64,000 bases of DNA, taken from the NCBI RefSeq assembly GCF_014252255.1, contig NZ_CP059213.1, forward strand, positions 372,001 to 436,000. Reading direction: 5' to 3'. The position numbers and the translations under genes are program-made. Source of the stretch: Blattabacterium cuenoti. GTDB taxonomy: Bacteria; Bacteroidota; Bacteroidia; Flavobacteriales; Blattabacteriaceae. The notes beneath the pieces were generated by a model, which was not told the origin of the DNA, did not search any database, and was given only the letters and a program-made list of their open reading frames with translations. This document shows positions 18,529 to 28,479 of this stretch, in pieces (position 1 is the first letter of the stretch; every line of letters starts with the position of its first letter).

Positions 18529-19355
18529 AAAAATTTTTTAAATTTTTTAAAATTAGGATCCCTTTTTTCTAAAAAAGCTTTTTTACCTTCTTGAGATTCT
18601 TCCATTAAATAAAACATTAAAGTAGCATCTCCTGCTAATTGCATTAATCCATGTTGTCCATCTAATTCCGCATTTAAACATCTTTTTATCATTCTTAAAG
18701 ACATTGCACTTCTTTTTTGTATTATTTTACACCATTTTATGGTTTCTTTTTCTAATTCATTTTTATTTACAACTTTATTTATTAATCCCATTTTTAATGC
18801 TTCTTTTGCTGTATATTTTTTACATAAAAACCACATTTCTCGTGTTTTTTTTTGACCAATATGACGAGCTAAATAAGAACATCCAAATCCTCCATCAAAA
18901 GAACCAACTTTTGGTCCAACTTGACTAAATATAGCATTATCAGATGCAATAGTTAAATCACAAACAACATGTAATACATGTCCTCCTCCTATAGAATAAC
19001 CATTTACCATAGCTATAACAGGTTTTGGAATTTCTCTTATTTTTTTGTAAAAATCTAATATATTTAATTTTGTAACTCCATCTTTATCTAAATATCCTCC
19101 TAATCCTCTTGTTTTTTGATCTCCTCCAGAACAAAAAGATTTATCTCCATATCCTGTTATAATTAGAATATCTATATCTTTTCGATTATAACATATGTTT
19201 ATTGCATTTATCATTTCATCAACTGTTTCTACACGAAATGCATTATGACACCATGGTCTATTTATTATTATTTTAGATATTCCTTCCCAAAAAAGAAATA
19301 AAATATCTTTGTATTTTTTGATTGGGATCCAATCTATTTTAGATGTATAATTCAT
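18525..19355 (-). CDS. menB: 1,4-Dihydroxy-2-naphthoyl-CoA synthase
   Basis: Crotonase-fold enzyme that closes the naphthoquinone ring from o-succinylbenzoyl-CoA. Visible features are SGGDQ at 76-80, the oxyanion block [19 protein letters not shown], and [14 protein letters not shown], which holds the catalytic Ser and Asp. The Gly in the QVG position and the Trp of REMWFL fit the bicarbonate-dependent class of MenB enzymes. Length 276 is normal. First gene of the cluster menB-menA-hydrolase-menC-menE. Its start is 74 bases from the divergent start proposed for the membrane-protein gene. menD, menF and menH are not nearby. Confidence 0.95.
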   Translation of the reverse strand: MNYTSKIDWIPIKKYKDILFLFWEGISKIIINRPWCHNAFRVETVDEMINAINICYNRKDIDILIITGYGDKSFCSGGDQKTRGLGGYLDKDGVTKLNILDFYKKIREIPKPVIAMVNGYSIGGGHVLHVVCDLTIASDNAIFSQVGPKVGSFDGGFGCSYLARHIGQKKTREMWFLCKKYTAKEALKMGLINKVVNKNELEKETIKWCKIIQKRSAMSLRMIKRCLNAELDGQHGLMQLAGDATLMFYLMEESQEGKKAFLEKRDPNFKKFKKFL

Positions 19356-19429
19356 AAAAAAAAATAAATTAAAAATTGATGTTTATTTTTACATTTTTAC
19401 AAAATAAAAAATTTTTTTATTATGTTATA

Positions 19430-19855
19430 ATGTATCGTAATATATTATCAGTATTTTTAGGAGTAATAATAAGTATTATAGAAATACTTTATTTTATAAA
19501 AATTATAAAAAGATGGTTTTTAAAAATAAAATTTATTCCATTAAATAAATTAAAATATATTTTTTTTAAAGCTCCTACTGAATTTTTTTTAATTTTAATT
19601 TTTTTTTATGCTTTTAGTGCTTTATTAGGAGGTTTAATTACTGCTTTTTTTGTAAAAAATGCAAAAATTGCTTATGCTATATTAACTGGATTTATTTTAT
19701 TTTTAATAGCATTATTTCATATATTTTTTTATCCACTTCCTTTATGGTTTAAAATAATAATACTTCCACTTTTTTTACCTTTTTCATATTTAGGAGGATA
19801 TTTTATAGAAATTATACAAAAAAAAATAAATAAAATTAAATTAATAAGAAAATAA
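19430..19855 (+). CDS. Small four-helix membrane protein of unknown function
   Basis: About 141 residues from the ATG at 19430. A TTG/ATG pair at 19376-19379 would add 17-18 residues, but MYRNILSVFLGVIISI is the more natural start. Four hydrophobic segments are visible (about 3-24, 46-72, 75-97 and 102-125) with a basic C-terminus (KKINKIKLIRK). I recognise no family. It is divergent from menB and overlaps the 3' end of nhaD by 20 bases. The frame is clean, and its hydrophobic pattern is not simply the complement of another gene. Confident as a gene, no function proposed. Confidence 0.65.
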   Translation: MYRNILSVFLGVIISIIEILYFIKIIKRWFLKIKFIPLNKLKYIFFKAPTEFFLILIFFYAFSALLGGLITAFFVKNAKIAYAILTGFILFLIALFHIFFYPLPLWFKIIILPLFLPFSYLGGYFIEIIQKKINKIKLIRK

Positions 19856-21086
19856 ATCCAGATATATAACCAATTAAAGCTATCCAACTAATTTTTTTTA
19901 AATACCAAAAAAAATCTACTTTTTCCATACTCATTGCAGCAACTCCTGCAGCAGACCCTATAAGAAAAATACTTCCTCCTGTTCCTGAAACATAAGCAAT
20001 AAAATGCCATAAATCATGATCAATTGGATAAGAAAACATAGCAATAGTAGCCGCAACTAAAGGAACATTATCTATAATAGAAGAAATTAATCCGAATATA
20101 AAAGTTGTTATTTTCCATGTATAAAAAGTTTCATTAATTAAATGAGATAACCTATATAATATACCCAATGCTTCTAAAGCAGATACTGAAAGTAAAATTC
20201 CTAAAAAAAATAAAATACTAGAAAAATCCAATTTTTTAAAAATATCTTCTATAGAATATTTTGATTTATATTTATAATTTTTAACTATACAAAGAAGAAT
20301 TGCTAAAGAAAACATCATACCCATATATGGTGGTACACCTGTTATAGTTTTAATAATAGGAACAAGTAACATTAAAAAAAAACCTATTTTTAACATAAAA
20401 AAACCTTTTTTAAGGTTATCTTTTGATAATTTATTTTCTTTTATTTTAAATAATCCATTAAAAATAGATGCATAAGATGCTATTAAAGTAGAAAAAAACA
20501 TACATAATATAGAAGGAATAAATATTTTTTTAAAAAGATAGAAAGTAGTTACTTTATTTGAAATCCATAACATTGTAGTAGTTATATCTCCAATTGGAGA
20601 CCAAACACCTCCTGCATTAGCAGATATTACTACTGTGCCTAAATAATATAAACGTTCTTTATAATTAATGATTGTTTTTCTTAAAAGAGAAATTAATACT
20701 ATAGTTGCTGTTAAATTATCTATTATAGCTGATAATAAAAAAGAAACTAAACTTATTATCCATAAAAATTTACGTTTTGTATTTGCATGCAATAATTCTT
20801 TCAAAGCTTCAAATCCAGAATATTTTTCAATCACAGAAATAATAGTCATAGCTCCAATAAGAAAAAAAATAATTTCAGAAGCTTTTCCTAAATGAAATAA
20901 TAATAAATATTGAGGATTTTTTTTAATTAATAAATGTTGATCTAATTCATAAACAGGAAGATTAAAAAACATAATGAATGACCAACATATGACGGACATT
21001 AAAATAGATGGAATAACTTTATTTAAAGAAAATAAATTTTCAAGAGTAATAAATAAATATCCTAATATAAAAATTAAAATTACCAT
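19836..21086 (-). CDS. nhaD: Na+/H+ antiporter, NhaD family
   Basis: Ion-transporter-superfamily antiporter expected to exchange sodium for protons across the inner membrane. Around eleven to twelve hydrophobic segments are visible. Family blocks include SAIIDNLTATIVLISLL, NAGGVWSPIGDITTTMLW, and SSIIDNVPLVAATIAMF in the second half, with the paired DN motifs typical of these inverted-repeat transporters. Length 416 is close to the family norm. It follows eno by 53 bases on the same strand and may be the last gene of the ribosomal run. Its last 20 bases overlap the convergent membrane-protein gene. Confidence 0.88.
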   Translation of the reverse strand: MVILIFILGYLFITLENLFSLNKVIPSILMSVICWSFIMFFNLPVYELDQHLLIKKNPQYLLLFHLGKASEIIFFLIGAMTIISVIEKYSGFEALKELLHANTKRKFLWIISLVSFLLSAIIDNLTATIVLISLLRKTIINYKERLYYLGTVVISANAGGVWSPIGDITTTMLWISNKVTTFYLFKKIFIPSILCMFFSTLIASYASIFNGLFKIKENKLSKDNLKKGFFMLKIGFFLMLLVPIIKTITGVPPYMGMMFSLAILLCIVKNYKYKSKYSIEDIFKKLDFSSILFFLGILLSVSALEALGILYRLSHLINETFYTWKITTFIFGLISSIIDNVPLVAATIAMFSYPIDHDLWHFIAYVSGTGGSIFLIGSAAGVAAMSMEKVDFFWYLKKISWIALIGYISGFIFLLI

Positions 21087-21139
21087 TAATTATTAATTCA
21101 TCATTACCATTACCTTGATAAAATATTCATATCATTTTA

Positions 21140-22429
21140 TTATGTATAATTCCATTCTGAATAACAAGAATATTTTCCTAATACTTCCTCAATTCGTAAT
21201 AATTGATTATATTTTGAAATTCGTTCAGAACGACAAATAGAACCAGTTTTAATTTGTTCAATATTAAATGCAACAGTTAAATCAGATATAAAAGAATCTT
21301 CTGTTTCTCCAGAACGATGAGATATAATATTTTTATATTTATTTTTTTTAGCTAAATTAATTGTTTCAATTGTTTCTGTTAATGATCCTACTTGATTTAC
21401 TTTTATAAGAATAGAATTTGCTACTTTTTTTTGAATTCCTTCATTTAATTTATAAGTATTAGTTACAAAAAGATCGTCTCCTACTAATTGAACTTTATCT
21501 CCTATTTCATCTGTTAATAATTTCCATCCTTCCCAATCATTTTGATCCATTCCATCTTCAATAGATATAATAGGAAACCTTTTAATTAAATAAGATAAAT
21601 AATTAACATGTTCTTTTTTAGATTTTTTATAATTTTCTTTTTTATTTTCAAATTTAGAATAATCATAATATTTATTATCTAAATAAAATTCAGAAGCAGC
21701 ACAATCTATAGCTATACCTATTTGATCATAAGGTTCATAATTAGCCATATGTATAGCTTCTAATATATGATTTAAAACATCTTCTATTCCATTAAAATTA
21801 GGAGAAAATCCACCTTCGTCACCTACACTTGTAGATAATCCTTCTTTTTGTAAAAGATTTTTTAATTGATAAAAAACTTTATGTCCCATTTGAAGTGCTT
21901 CTAAAAAAGTATTAGCCTTAATAGGAACTATCATAAATTCTTGAAAAGCTATAGGAGCATTAGAATGTCTTCCTCCATTTACAATATTAATTAAAGGAAT
22001 TGGTAATTTATTTGTATAAATTCCTCCTATATATTTATATAGTGGTATATTGAGTTCATTAGCAGCAGCTTTTGCTATTGATACAGAAATAGATAAAATA
22101 GAATTTGCTCCTAATCTTTTTTTATTTTTTGTTCCATCTAATTCTATCATCAATTTATCAATATAAATTTGATCAAAAATAGATTTACCAATTAATTCAG
22201 GAGATATTATGTTATTAACATTATAAACTGCTTTTAAAACTCCCTTTCCATAAAAAAAATCTTTATTATTATCACGTAATTCAAAAGCTTCATTTTCTCC
22301 TTTTGATGCTCCAGATGGAACAGAAAAACGTCCAAGAATATTTTTTTCTGTTATTACATCTACTTCTATAGTGGGATTTCCTCTTGAATCTAATATTTGT
22401 CTAGCATAAATTTTTTTAATTTTACTCAT
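21140..22429 (-). CDS. eno: Enolase
   Basis: Converts 2-phosphoglycerate to phosphoenolpyruvate. The sequence is textbook: ILDSRGNPTIEVDV at the N-terminus, SGASKGENEAFELRD, SVGDEGGFSPN, the metal ligands in SIEDGMDQNDW and LVGDDLF, the catalytic lysine in LIKVNQVGSLTET, and SHRSGETEDSFISD. Length 429 is normal. Its start overlaps the rplQ stop by 8 bases, so it is linked to the end of the ribosomal run, as in other Flavobacteriia. GpmI, the preceding glycolytic step, is encoded at 40 kb. Confidence 0.98.
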   Translation of the reverse strand: MSKIKKIYARQILDSRGNPTIEVDVITEKNILGRFSVPSGASKGENEAFELRDNNKDFFYGKGVLKAVYNVNNIISPELIGKSIFDQIYIDKLMIELDGTKNKKRLGANSILSISVSIAKAAANELNIPLYKYIGGIYTNKLPIPLINIVNGGRHSNAPIAFQEFMIVPIKANTFLEALQMGHKVFYQLKNLLQKEGLSTSVGDEGGFSPNFNGIEDVLNHILEAIHMANYEPYDQIGIAIDCAASEFYLDNKYYDYSKFENKKENYKKSKKEHVNYLSYLIKRFPIISIEDGMDQNDWEGWKLLTDEIGDKVQLVGDDLFVTNTYKLNEGIQKKVANSILIKVNQVGSLTETIETINLAKKNKYKNIISHRSGETEDSFISDLTVAFNIEQIKTGSICRSERISKYNQLLRIEEVLGKYSCYSEWNYT

Positions 22430-22856
22430 TTTTAAATATATTTTTTTTTTTACTACGTCTGACAGATTTTTTTCTAATTTTTTTAGATGTATAAATTTTA
22501 TTAAAATCTACTAATTCAATAAAAGACATAGAGGAATGATCTCCAAGACGAAATCCAGTTTTTATAATTCTAGTATATCCACCACAACGAATGCGAACTT
22601 TATCAAAAATATTTTTAAATAATTCTGTAACTGCTGTTTTATCTTTTAAATATAAAAAAATATTTCTCTTAGAATGAGTTGTATTAATTTTAGATTTTGT
22701 AATAATAGGTTCTACATATTTTTTTAAAGCTTTAGCTTTAGCTAAAGTAGTAAATATTTTTTTCTTTTTAATCAAAGAAGTAGCTAAATTAGAAAGAATA
22801 GATTTACGATGTCCATATTTTCTTCCTAAATGATTATTCTTATTTCTATGATTCAT
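22422..22856 (-). CDS. rplQ: 50S ribosomal protein L17
   Basis: Large-subunit protein near the exit tunnel. The N-terminus NHLGRKYGHRKSILSNLATSLI is diagnostic, followed by KIFTTLAKAKALKKYVEPIIT. The tail is lysine- and arginine-rich (RKKSVRRSKKKNIF). Length 144 fits Bacteroidota, longer than E. coli (127). It follows rpoA by 29 bases and overlaps eno by 8. Confidence 0.96.
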   Translation of the reverse strand: MNHRNKNNHLGRKYGHRKSILSNLATSLIKKKKIFTTLAKAKALKKYVEPIITKSKINTTHSKRNIFLYLKDKTAVTELFKNIFDKVRIRCGGYTRIIKTGFRLGDHSSMSFIELVDFNKIYTSKKIRKKSVRRSKKKNIFKNE

Positions 22857-22885
22857 CTATTCTTTTATTCTTTATATTATAATAT

Positions 22886-23881
22886 TTATTTAAATTCTGA
22901 TATATCCATACCAAAATATAATCCTTTTTCTTTCATTTTACTTTCTAATTCATCTAAAGATTTTTTTCCAAAATTTCTCATTTTTAACATATTATTTCTA
23001 TTACAATTAACTAAACTAACTATAGTTTCTATAGATGCAGATTTTAAACAATTTTTTGTACGAACAGATAAATCCATATCATTTAAACTAGATTTTAATA
23101 AAGTACGCATTCGTAAAAATTCTTCATCATATTTTTTTTTATCTTTGTTAATTTTTTCTTGTTTCTTTTTTTCTATTTTTTCATAAGAAAAAATAGAAAA
23201 ATATTGTATTAATATTTTAGATGCCTCCATTAAAGCTAATTTTGGACATACAGATCCATCAGTTTTAATTTCTAAAGAAAGATTTTCAAAATCAGTTTTT
23301 TGACCAACTCTACAGTTCTCTATTGTATATTTAACATTTTTAATAGGAGTATAAATAGAATCTATAGGAATTATTCCAATTAAATCATGATTACTATTAT
23401 TTTTTTTATTTTCTTCTGCAGGTACATAACCTCTTCCTTCTTCAATTGTAAAACTAATTTCTAATGGAATAGATTCATCTTTATTACAAATAACTAAATC
23501 ATTATTCAAAATTTGAAATCCAGAAATAAATTGATTTAAAATATCCCCTGTAACTTTTTTTCCATAAGAAATAGAAGCATTTACTAATTCTTTATTAATT
23601 CCTGGAATTTTACGTTTAAAACGAATTTTTTTAAAATTTAATACTATTTCAGTTACATCTTCAATAACACCTTTTATAGTAGAAAATTCATATTTAACTC
23701 CTTCAATTTTAATAGAAGTTACCGCAAAACCTTTTAAGGATCCTAATAAAACTCTTCGTAAAGAATTACCTAAAGTAATTCCATATCCAGGTTCTAACGG
23801 TTTTAAATGAAATAAACCTTTATTATCTGATAATTCAGATATTGCAATTTTATCAGGTTTTACAAAATCTAAAATAGACAT
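22886..23881 (-). CDS. rpoA: RNA polymerase subunit alpha
   Basis: Assembles the core enzyme. The N-terminal dimerisation domain has LEPGYGITLGNSLRRVLLGSL and GYVPAEENKK. The C-terminal domain (about 255-325) has the helix-hairpin-helix run DLSVRTKNCLKSASIETIVSLV and RNFGKKSLDELESKM, so both UP-element and activator contact surfaces remain. Length 331 is normal. It lies between rpsD and rplQ in standard order. Confidence 0.97.
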   Translation of the reverse strand: MSILDFVKPDKIAISELSDNKGLFHLKPLEPGYGITLGNSLRRVLLGSLKGFAVTSIKIEGVKYEFSTIKGVIEDVTEIVLNFKKIRFKRKIPGINKELVNASISYGKKVTGDILNQFISGFQILNNDLVICNKDESIPLEISFTIEEGRGYVPAEENKKNNSNHDLIGIIPIDSIYTPIKNVKYTIENCRVGQKTDFENLSLEIKTDGSVCPKLALMEASKILIQYFSIFSYEKIEKKKQEKINKDKKKYDEEFLRMRTLLKSSLNDMDLSVRTKNCLKSASIETIVSLVNCNRNNMLKMRNFGKKSLDELESKMKEKGLYFGMDISEFK

Positions 23882-23932
23882 ATAAAATAATGAATATACG
23901 TATATGGATAATTTAACTTATATTTTTATAAT

Positions 23933-24541
23933 TTATTTTGAATATAATTCAACAATAAATTGTTCTTTAATATTTTCAGGTATTTGTGTTCTTTTTGGCA
24001 TAATCCTAAATATTCCAAACATATTTTTTTCATCTAAAATTAACCATTCTACTAATGGTCTTTCCTTTTTTTGCATAGAATATAATATAACTGGATGTTT
24101 TTTTGATTTATCTTTTATTCCTATTTTATCTCCTGGTTTTAATCTAAAAGATGGAATATTTACTATATTGTCATTAACAATAATATGTCTATGAGAAACT
24201 ATTTGACGTGCAGAAGATCGAGATGGAGCAAATTTTAATCGAAAAACTATATTATCAAGACGACTTTCACATGCTTGTAATAATAATTCTCCAGTAATTC
24301 CTTTTTTTCTTGATGCTTCAAAAAATAATCTTTCAAATTGACGTTCTAATATACCATAAGTATATTTTGCTTTTTGTTTTTCTATTAATTGTATTAAATA
24401 TTCTGAACGTTTTCCTCTACGACGATTATTACCATGTTGTCCTGATGGATATTTTTTTCTTTCAAAATATTTATCTTCTCCATAAATACATTCTCCAAAT
24501 CTTCTAGAAATTTTAGTTTTAGGTCCTATATATTTTGCCAT
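23933..24541 (-). CDS. rpsD: 30S ribosomal protein S4
   Basis: Primary 16S-binding protein. I start it at the ATG of [17 protein letters not shown] (24539-24541), giving 202 residues. A longer reading from 24586 adds 15 unrelated residues and runs into rpsK. The [22 protein letters not shown] block and the S4 RNA-binding domain ([28 protein letters not shown]) are clear. The zinc-binding cysteines of some S4 forms are absent. Confidence 0.96.
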   Translation of the reverse strand: MAKYIGPKTKISRRFGECIYGEDKYFERKKYPSGQHGNNRRRGKRSEYLIQLIEKQKAKYTYGILERQFERLFFEASRKKGITGELLLQACESRLDNIVFRLKFAPSRSSARQIVSHRHIIVNDNIVNIPSFRLKPGDKIGIKDKSKKHPVILYSMQKKERPLVEWLILDEKNMFGIFRIMPKRTQIPENIKEQFIVELYSK

Positions 24542-24551
24542 AATTATTAAA

Positions 24552-24929
24552 TTATACTCTTCTTCTTTTTGGTGGTCGACATCCATTATGTGGCAATGGA
24601 GTTATATCTTTTATCATTGTTACTATAATACCAGAATTACTTAAAGCTCGTATAGCTGCATCTCTTCCAGCTCCAGGACCCTTTACCTTTATTTCTACTT
24701 TTTTTATTCCCGAATTTATAGCTTCTTTTGCTACATTTTCTGCTGCCATTTGAGCAGCATATGGTGTATTTTTTTTCGATCCTTTAAAATTCATTTTTCC
24801 AGCAGAAGACCATGCTATTACATCACCTTTTTTATTAGTTATAGTTATAATAATATTATTAAAAGTAGATTTAATATGAGCTTCTCCTATAGGATCTACA
24901 ATTACCGATCTTTTTGATAATTTAGCCAT
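24552..24929 (-). CDS. rpsK: 30S ribosomal protein S11
   Basis: Platform protein of the small subunit. Core blocks include [47 protein letters not shown] and [14 protein letters not shown], ending [13 protein letters not shown]. Length 125 is normal. It lies 10 bases after rpsM. Confidence 0.97.
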   Translation of the reverse strand: MAKLSKRSVIVDPIGEAHIKSTFNNIIITITNKKGDVIAWSSAGKMNFKGSKKNTPYAAQMAAENVAKEAINSGIKKVEIKVKGPGAGRDAAIRALSNSGIIVTMIKDITPLPHNGCRPPKRRRV

Positions 24930-24938
24930 AAATATTTA

Positions 24939-25319
24939 TCATTTTGTAACTTTTTTCTTATTTGCAACAGTTTTTTTTCTTCCTTTTCTAGTTCTACAAT
25001 TATTTTTAGTTTTTTGACCTCTTAATGGCAATCCTTTTCTATGTCTTGTTCCTATATAACAACCTATATCCATTAATTTTTTTATATTAAATTGTATTTC
25101 AGATCTTAATTCTCCTTCAATTTTTATATTATCAGATATAAATTTTCTAATTTTACTAATATCATCATCAGACCAATTTTCAACTTTTTTATTTTCATTA
25201 ATTCCAATAGAATATAAAATCATTTTTGATAAACTTTTACCTATACCATATAAATAAGTAAGACCTATAACTCCTCTTTTAGATCTAGGAATATCTATTC
25301 CTGAAATTCGAACAGCCAT
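24939..25319 (-). CDS. rpsM: 30S ribosomal protein S13
   Basis: Head protein that forms intersubunit bridges. [27 protein letters not shown] and the C-terminal [28 protein letters not shown] are diagnostic. Length 126 is normal. It follows rpmJ by 18 bases, the usual alpha-operon order. Confidence 0.97.
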   Translation of the reverse strand: MAVRISGIDIPRSKRGVIGLTYLYGIGKSLSKMILYSIGINENKKVENWSDDDISKIRKFISDNIKIEGELRSEIQFNIKKLMDIGCYIGTRHRKGLPLRGQKTKNNCRTRKGRKKTVANKKKVTK

Positions 25320-25337
25320 ATTAAATAAAATAATATA

Positions 25338-25454
25338 TTAACCTTGTTTTTGTTTAAATCTAGGATTTTTTTTATTAATAATTCGTAAACGACCTTTTCT
25401 TCTAACTATTTTACAATTATCAGTTCTTTTTTTTAAAGAAGCTTTTACTTTCAT
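25338..25454 (-). CDS. rpmJ: 50S ribosomal protein L36, zinc-free form
   Basis: Hand-translated 38-residue protein, too short for ORF callers: [20 protein letters not shown] followed by [18 protein letters not shown] and TAA. Of the four zinc ligands of the classical form (Cys, Cys, Cys, His) only the second Cys remains, so this is the C-minus type common in Bacteroidota. It lies between infA and rpsM as expected. Confidence 0.95.
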   Translation of the reverse strand: MKVKASLKKRTDNCKIVRRKGRLRIINKKNPRFKQKQG

Positions 25455-25489
25455 AATATTTTTTAATTTATTGTTAATTATTATATTTT

Positions 25490-25705
25490 TTAATATCTAT
25501 AAGTTATTCTACCTCTTTCTAAATCATAAGAAGACATTTCTAATCTTACTTTATCTCCAGGTAATATTTTTATATAATGCATTCTCATTTTTCCGGATAT
25601 ATGAGCTTTTACAATACACCCATTTTCTAATTCAACACGAAACATTGCATTTGGAGATGATTCTATAATAATTCCATCAACTTCAATATGTTTCTGTTTA
25701 GCCAT
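25490..25705 (-). CDS. infA: Translation initiation factor IF-1
   Basis: A 71-residue S1/OB-fold protein that binds the ribosomal A site during initiation. [29 protein letters not shown] and [19 protein letters not shown] are diagnostic. It is 42 bases after secY and 35 before rpmJ. Confidence 0.97.
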   Translation of the reverse strand: MAKQKHIEVDGIIIESSPNAMFRVELENGCIVKAHISGKMRMHYIKILPGDKVRLEMSSYDLERGRITYRY

Positions 25706-25747
25706 AAATAATATTTTTTTTTAACATAAATAATATACAAAAAAAAA

Positions 25748-27148
25748 TTATAATCTAATATATTTACTATTATTAGTACGATTTTTTATCATCATTAATC
25801 CATCATAATGATAATTTAATAAATAAATATTTACTTGTTGTGAAATATCTAAAATTACTCCCACTACAATTAATAAAGAAGTTCCTCCATAAAATAATGA
25901 AAAACTTTGAGTAATACCTATTCGAAATACTATAGATGGTAAAATAGCTATCATGGCCAATAAAAAAGATCCAGGTAATGTAATTTTAGATAAAATATTA
26001 TCTATGTATTTTACAGTTTCTTTTCCAGGTCTTATTTTTGGAATATGTCCTCCATTTCTTTTTAAATCATCAGCTATTTGATTTACTGGAATTGTAATAG
26101 CTGTATAAAAAAAAGTAAAAATTATTACTAATATAGAAATTGTTAAATTATACCATAATCCATAAATATCCTGAAAAAGATGTAAAAAATTTTTAATTTT
26201 TATATTTTTGATATAATCAAAAAAAGTTAATGGAAAAAGCATAATAGCTTGAGAAAATATAATAGGCATAACACCAGCAGAAACCATTTTTAATGGAATA
26301 TATTGATGTTTTTTATGAATTAATTTTGAACTACCTAATTCTAAAGATTTATAATAAGAAACATATTGTACTGGAATTTTTCTAATAGCTTGAATAATTA
26401 TAATAGAAAATAAAATTACTAATAACCATAATAAAAATTCAAAAAATAAAATTATCAATCCTCCATTTCTAATTTCTAATTTACTAAAAATTTCTTTGAT
26501 AATAGCATCTGGAAAACGTGCTATTACTCCAGACATAATTATTAAAGATATTCCATTACCTATTCCTTTATCTGTAATTTTATCTCCTAACCACATAGTA
26601 AATAAAGTTCCAGAAGTCAAAATAATTATACCTATAATCCAAAATAAACTTTTTCCATAAAAAGTATCTATATCAATTAAATAAGTTTTATTAACAAAAT
26701 TTGATGAAAAAGGAATAAATTGTTGAGTTAAAGAAATAAGATATATAGGAGCTTGAAATAAACATATACCTACTGTTAACCATCTTGTAATAAGATTAAT
26801 TTGTTTTCGACCACTTTCTCCATCTCTCTGTAATCTTTGTAAATTAGGAATAATTATACACATTAATTGAATAATAATAGAAGAAGATATATAAGGCATA
26901 ATTCCTAAAGCTAAAATTGAAGCTCGATTAAAAGCCCCTCCAGTAAAAGAAGATAAAATTTGCATTAATCCTTTAGATCCTGAATTAAATTTCTCCATAA
27001 AATCACTAATTCCTAAAGGATTAATTCCAGGAATAGGTATATAAGAACCAAAACGATATATTAATAATAAACTTAAAGTTATTCCTATTTTTTTTCGCAA
27101 TTCCTTAATATTCCATATATTACGAAATAATATTAAAAAATTAATCAT
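25748..27148 (-). CDS. secY: Protein translocase subunit SecY
   Basis: Channel subunit of the general secretion pathway in the inner membrane. About ten transmembrane helices are visible, including the plug region, with YIPIPGINPLG after TM1 and RWLTVGICLFQA. The ribosome- and SecA-binding loop has RKIPVQYVSYY and the C-terminal DDLKRNGGHIPKIRPGKET. Length 466 is normal for Bacteroidota. It follows rplO by 9 bases. Together with YidC and the SRP RNA it shows a working export and insertion route. Confidence 0.97.
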   Translation of the reverse strand: MINFLILFRNIWNIKELRKKIGITLSLLLIYRFGSYIPIPGINPLGISDFMEKFNSGSKGLMQILSSFTGGAFNRASILALGIMPYISSSIIIQLMCIIIPNLQRLQRDGESGRKQINLITRWLTVGICLFQAPIYLISLTQQFIPFSSNFVNKTYLIDIDTFYGKSLFWIIGIIILTSGTLFTMWLGDKITDKGIGNGISLIIMSGVIARFPDAIIKEIFSKLEIRNGGLIILFFEFLLWLLVILFSIIIIQAIRKIPVQYVSYYKSLELGSSKLIHKKHQYIPLKMVSAGVMPIIFSQAIMLFPLTFFDYIKNIKIKNFLHLFQDIYGLWYNLTISILVIIFTFFYTAITIPVNQIADDLKRNGGHIPKIRPGKETVKYIDNILSKITLPGSFLLAMIAILPSIVFRIGITQSFSLFYGGTSLLIVVGVILDISQQVNIYLLNYHYDGLMMIKNRTNNSKYIRL

Positions 27149-27157
27149 AATAATTTG

Positions 27158-27613
27158 TTATTCTAAAAATAGAGCTTCACCTCCTATTTTTTGAATAGAT
27201 AATAAAGCTTTTTTACTAAATTTAGATGCAAATATTTTTAATGGAGAATGGAGTTTTCCTCTTCCTAAAATTTTTATTAAATTATTTTTTTTAATTAAAT
27301 TATTTTTTAATAAAATATCTTTATTAACAATATCTTTAATTTTTCCTTGATTAACATAATTTTGAATTGTATCTAAATTAATTAAAGAAAATTTTTTTCG
27401 TAAAAAATGTCTCCTAAATCCAAATTTAGGAATTCTTCTTTGAAGTGGCATTTGTCCTCCTTCAAATCCTATTTTTTTAGAAAATCCTGATCTAGATTTT
27501 GCTCCTTTATGACCTCTACCACAAGTTCCTCCTTTTCCAGTACCTTGACCTCTTCCTAATCTTAATTTTTTTTTATTAGATCCATTTTTTGGAGATAATT
27601 GATTAATATTCAT
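27158..27613 (-). CDS. rplO: 50S ribosomal protein L15
   Basis: I start it at [12 protein letters not shown] (27611-27613), which matches the family N-terminus, giving 151 residues. An in-frame ATG at 27634 would add 7 residues and overlap the rpsE stop by 8 bases. [25 protein letters not shown] and [17 protein letters not shown] are diagnostic. In most bacteria rpmD (L30) lies just upstream. Here rpsE is directly adjacent and rpmD is missing. Confidence 0.95.
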   Translation of the reverse strand: MNINQLSPKNGSNKKKLRLGRGQGTGKGGTCGRGHKGAKSRSGFSKKIGFEGGQMPLQRRIPKFGFRRHFLRKKFSLINLDTIQNYVNQGKIKDIVNKDILLKNNLIKKNNLIKILGRGKLHSPLKIFASKFSKKALLSIQKIGGEALFLE

Positions 27614-27626
27614 TAATATTTTTTTT

Positions 27627-28130
27627 TCACCCATTATATACTTTTTTAATAGTTATCCCTCTTTGTTTAGCAATAATATAAACATCTCTTATTTTACTCA
27701 ATGCTTTTATAGTAGCTTTTATAATATTATGATGATTAGAAGATCCTTTAGATTTTGATAAAACATTTCTTAATCCTGCAGCTTCTAAAACAGCTCTTAA
27801 CGGTCCACCAGCTATAATACCTGTACCATCAGATGCAGGTTTAATTAAAATATGTGCTCCTCCATATTTAGCTTCTTGTTCATGAGGAATAGTTCCATTA
27901 CAAATACAAACTTTACAAAGATTTCTTTTAGCTTGTTCTCCTGCTTTATGAATAGCGTCAGGAGCTTCTTTTGATTTACCAAATCCATATCCTACTAATC
28001 CATTTTCATTTCCTTTAATAACAATAGCGCTAAAACTAAAATATCGTCTTCCTTTAGTTACTTTACAAACCCTTGTAACTCCAACTAATTTTTCTTTTAA
28101 TTCTAATCCTGAATATTTAATTCTAGACAT
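27627..28130 (-). CDS. rpsE: 30S ribosomal protein S5
   Basis: Decoding-accuracy protein. The double-stranded-RNA-binding fold ([44 protein letters not shown]) and the C-terminal domain ([26 protein letters not shown]) are clear. Length 167 is normal. Its stop lies 14 bases before the L15 start I prefer. Confidence 0.97.
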   Translation of the reverse strand: MSRIKYSGLELKEKLVGVTRVCKVTKGRRYFSFSAIVIKGNENGLVGYGFGKSKEAPDAIHKAGEQAKRNLCKVCICNGTIPHEQEAKYGGAHILIKPASDGTGIIAGGPLRAVLEAAGLRNVLSKSKGSSNHHNIIKATIKALSKIRDVYIIAKQRGITIKKVYNG

Positions 28131-28141
28131 TATTTTTATAT

Positions 28142-28465
28142 TTAAAATTCTAATCCAACTTCTCTAATACCATCAGCTAAAGATTTAATTCTTCCATGAT
28201 ATAAATATCTTCCTTTATCAAAAACTAGTTTTTTTATTTTTAAATTTTTTATTTTATTACCTATTAATTTTCCAACATCATTAGATAATTCTATTTTTGT
28301 TTTTTTATAATTATTAAATATTTTATCTTTTGAAGATGATGAAATCAAAGTATTTCCAGTATTATCATCTATAATTTGAACATAAATTTCTTTATTACTT
28401 CTAAAAATAGAAATTCTAGGTCTATCTAATTTTCCAAAAATTTTTTTAAATTTTTTTTTTTTCAT
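28142..28465 (-). CDS. rplR: 50S ribosomal protein L18, short N-terminus
   Basis: 5S rRNA-binding protein. DRPRISIFRSNKEIYVQIIDD and the C-terminal FDKGRYLYHGRIKSLADGIREVGLEF are diagnostic. At 107 residues it is about ten shorter than usual. The basic N-terminal arm before DRPR is only 14 residues (MKKKKFKKIFGKLD). No in-frame start lies upstream, because a TAA occurs in the 14-base gap after rplF, so the shortening is real. Confidence 0.95.
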   Translation of the reverse strand: MKKKKFKKIFGKLDRPRISIFRSNKEIYVQIIDDNTGNTLISSSSKDKIFNNYKKTKIELSNDVGKLIGNKIKNLKIKKLVFDKGRYLYHGRIKSLADGIREVGLEF

Positions 28466-28479
28466 TTTTTTTATAAAAA

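Noticed and set aside
18704-18928. Plus-strand ORF opposite menB
   Set aside because: Antisense shadow of conserved menB sequence with no domain or context of its own.
22830-24194. Plus-strand ORFs opposite rplQ, rpoA and rpsD
   Set aside because: All lie within well-identified ribosomal and polymerase genes and have no recognisable features.
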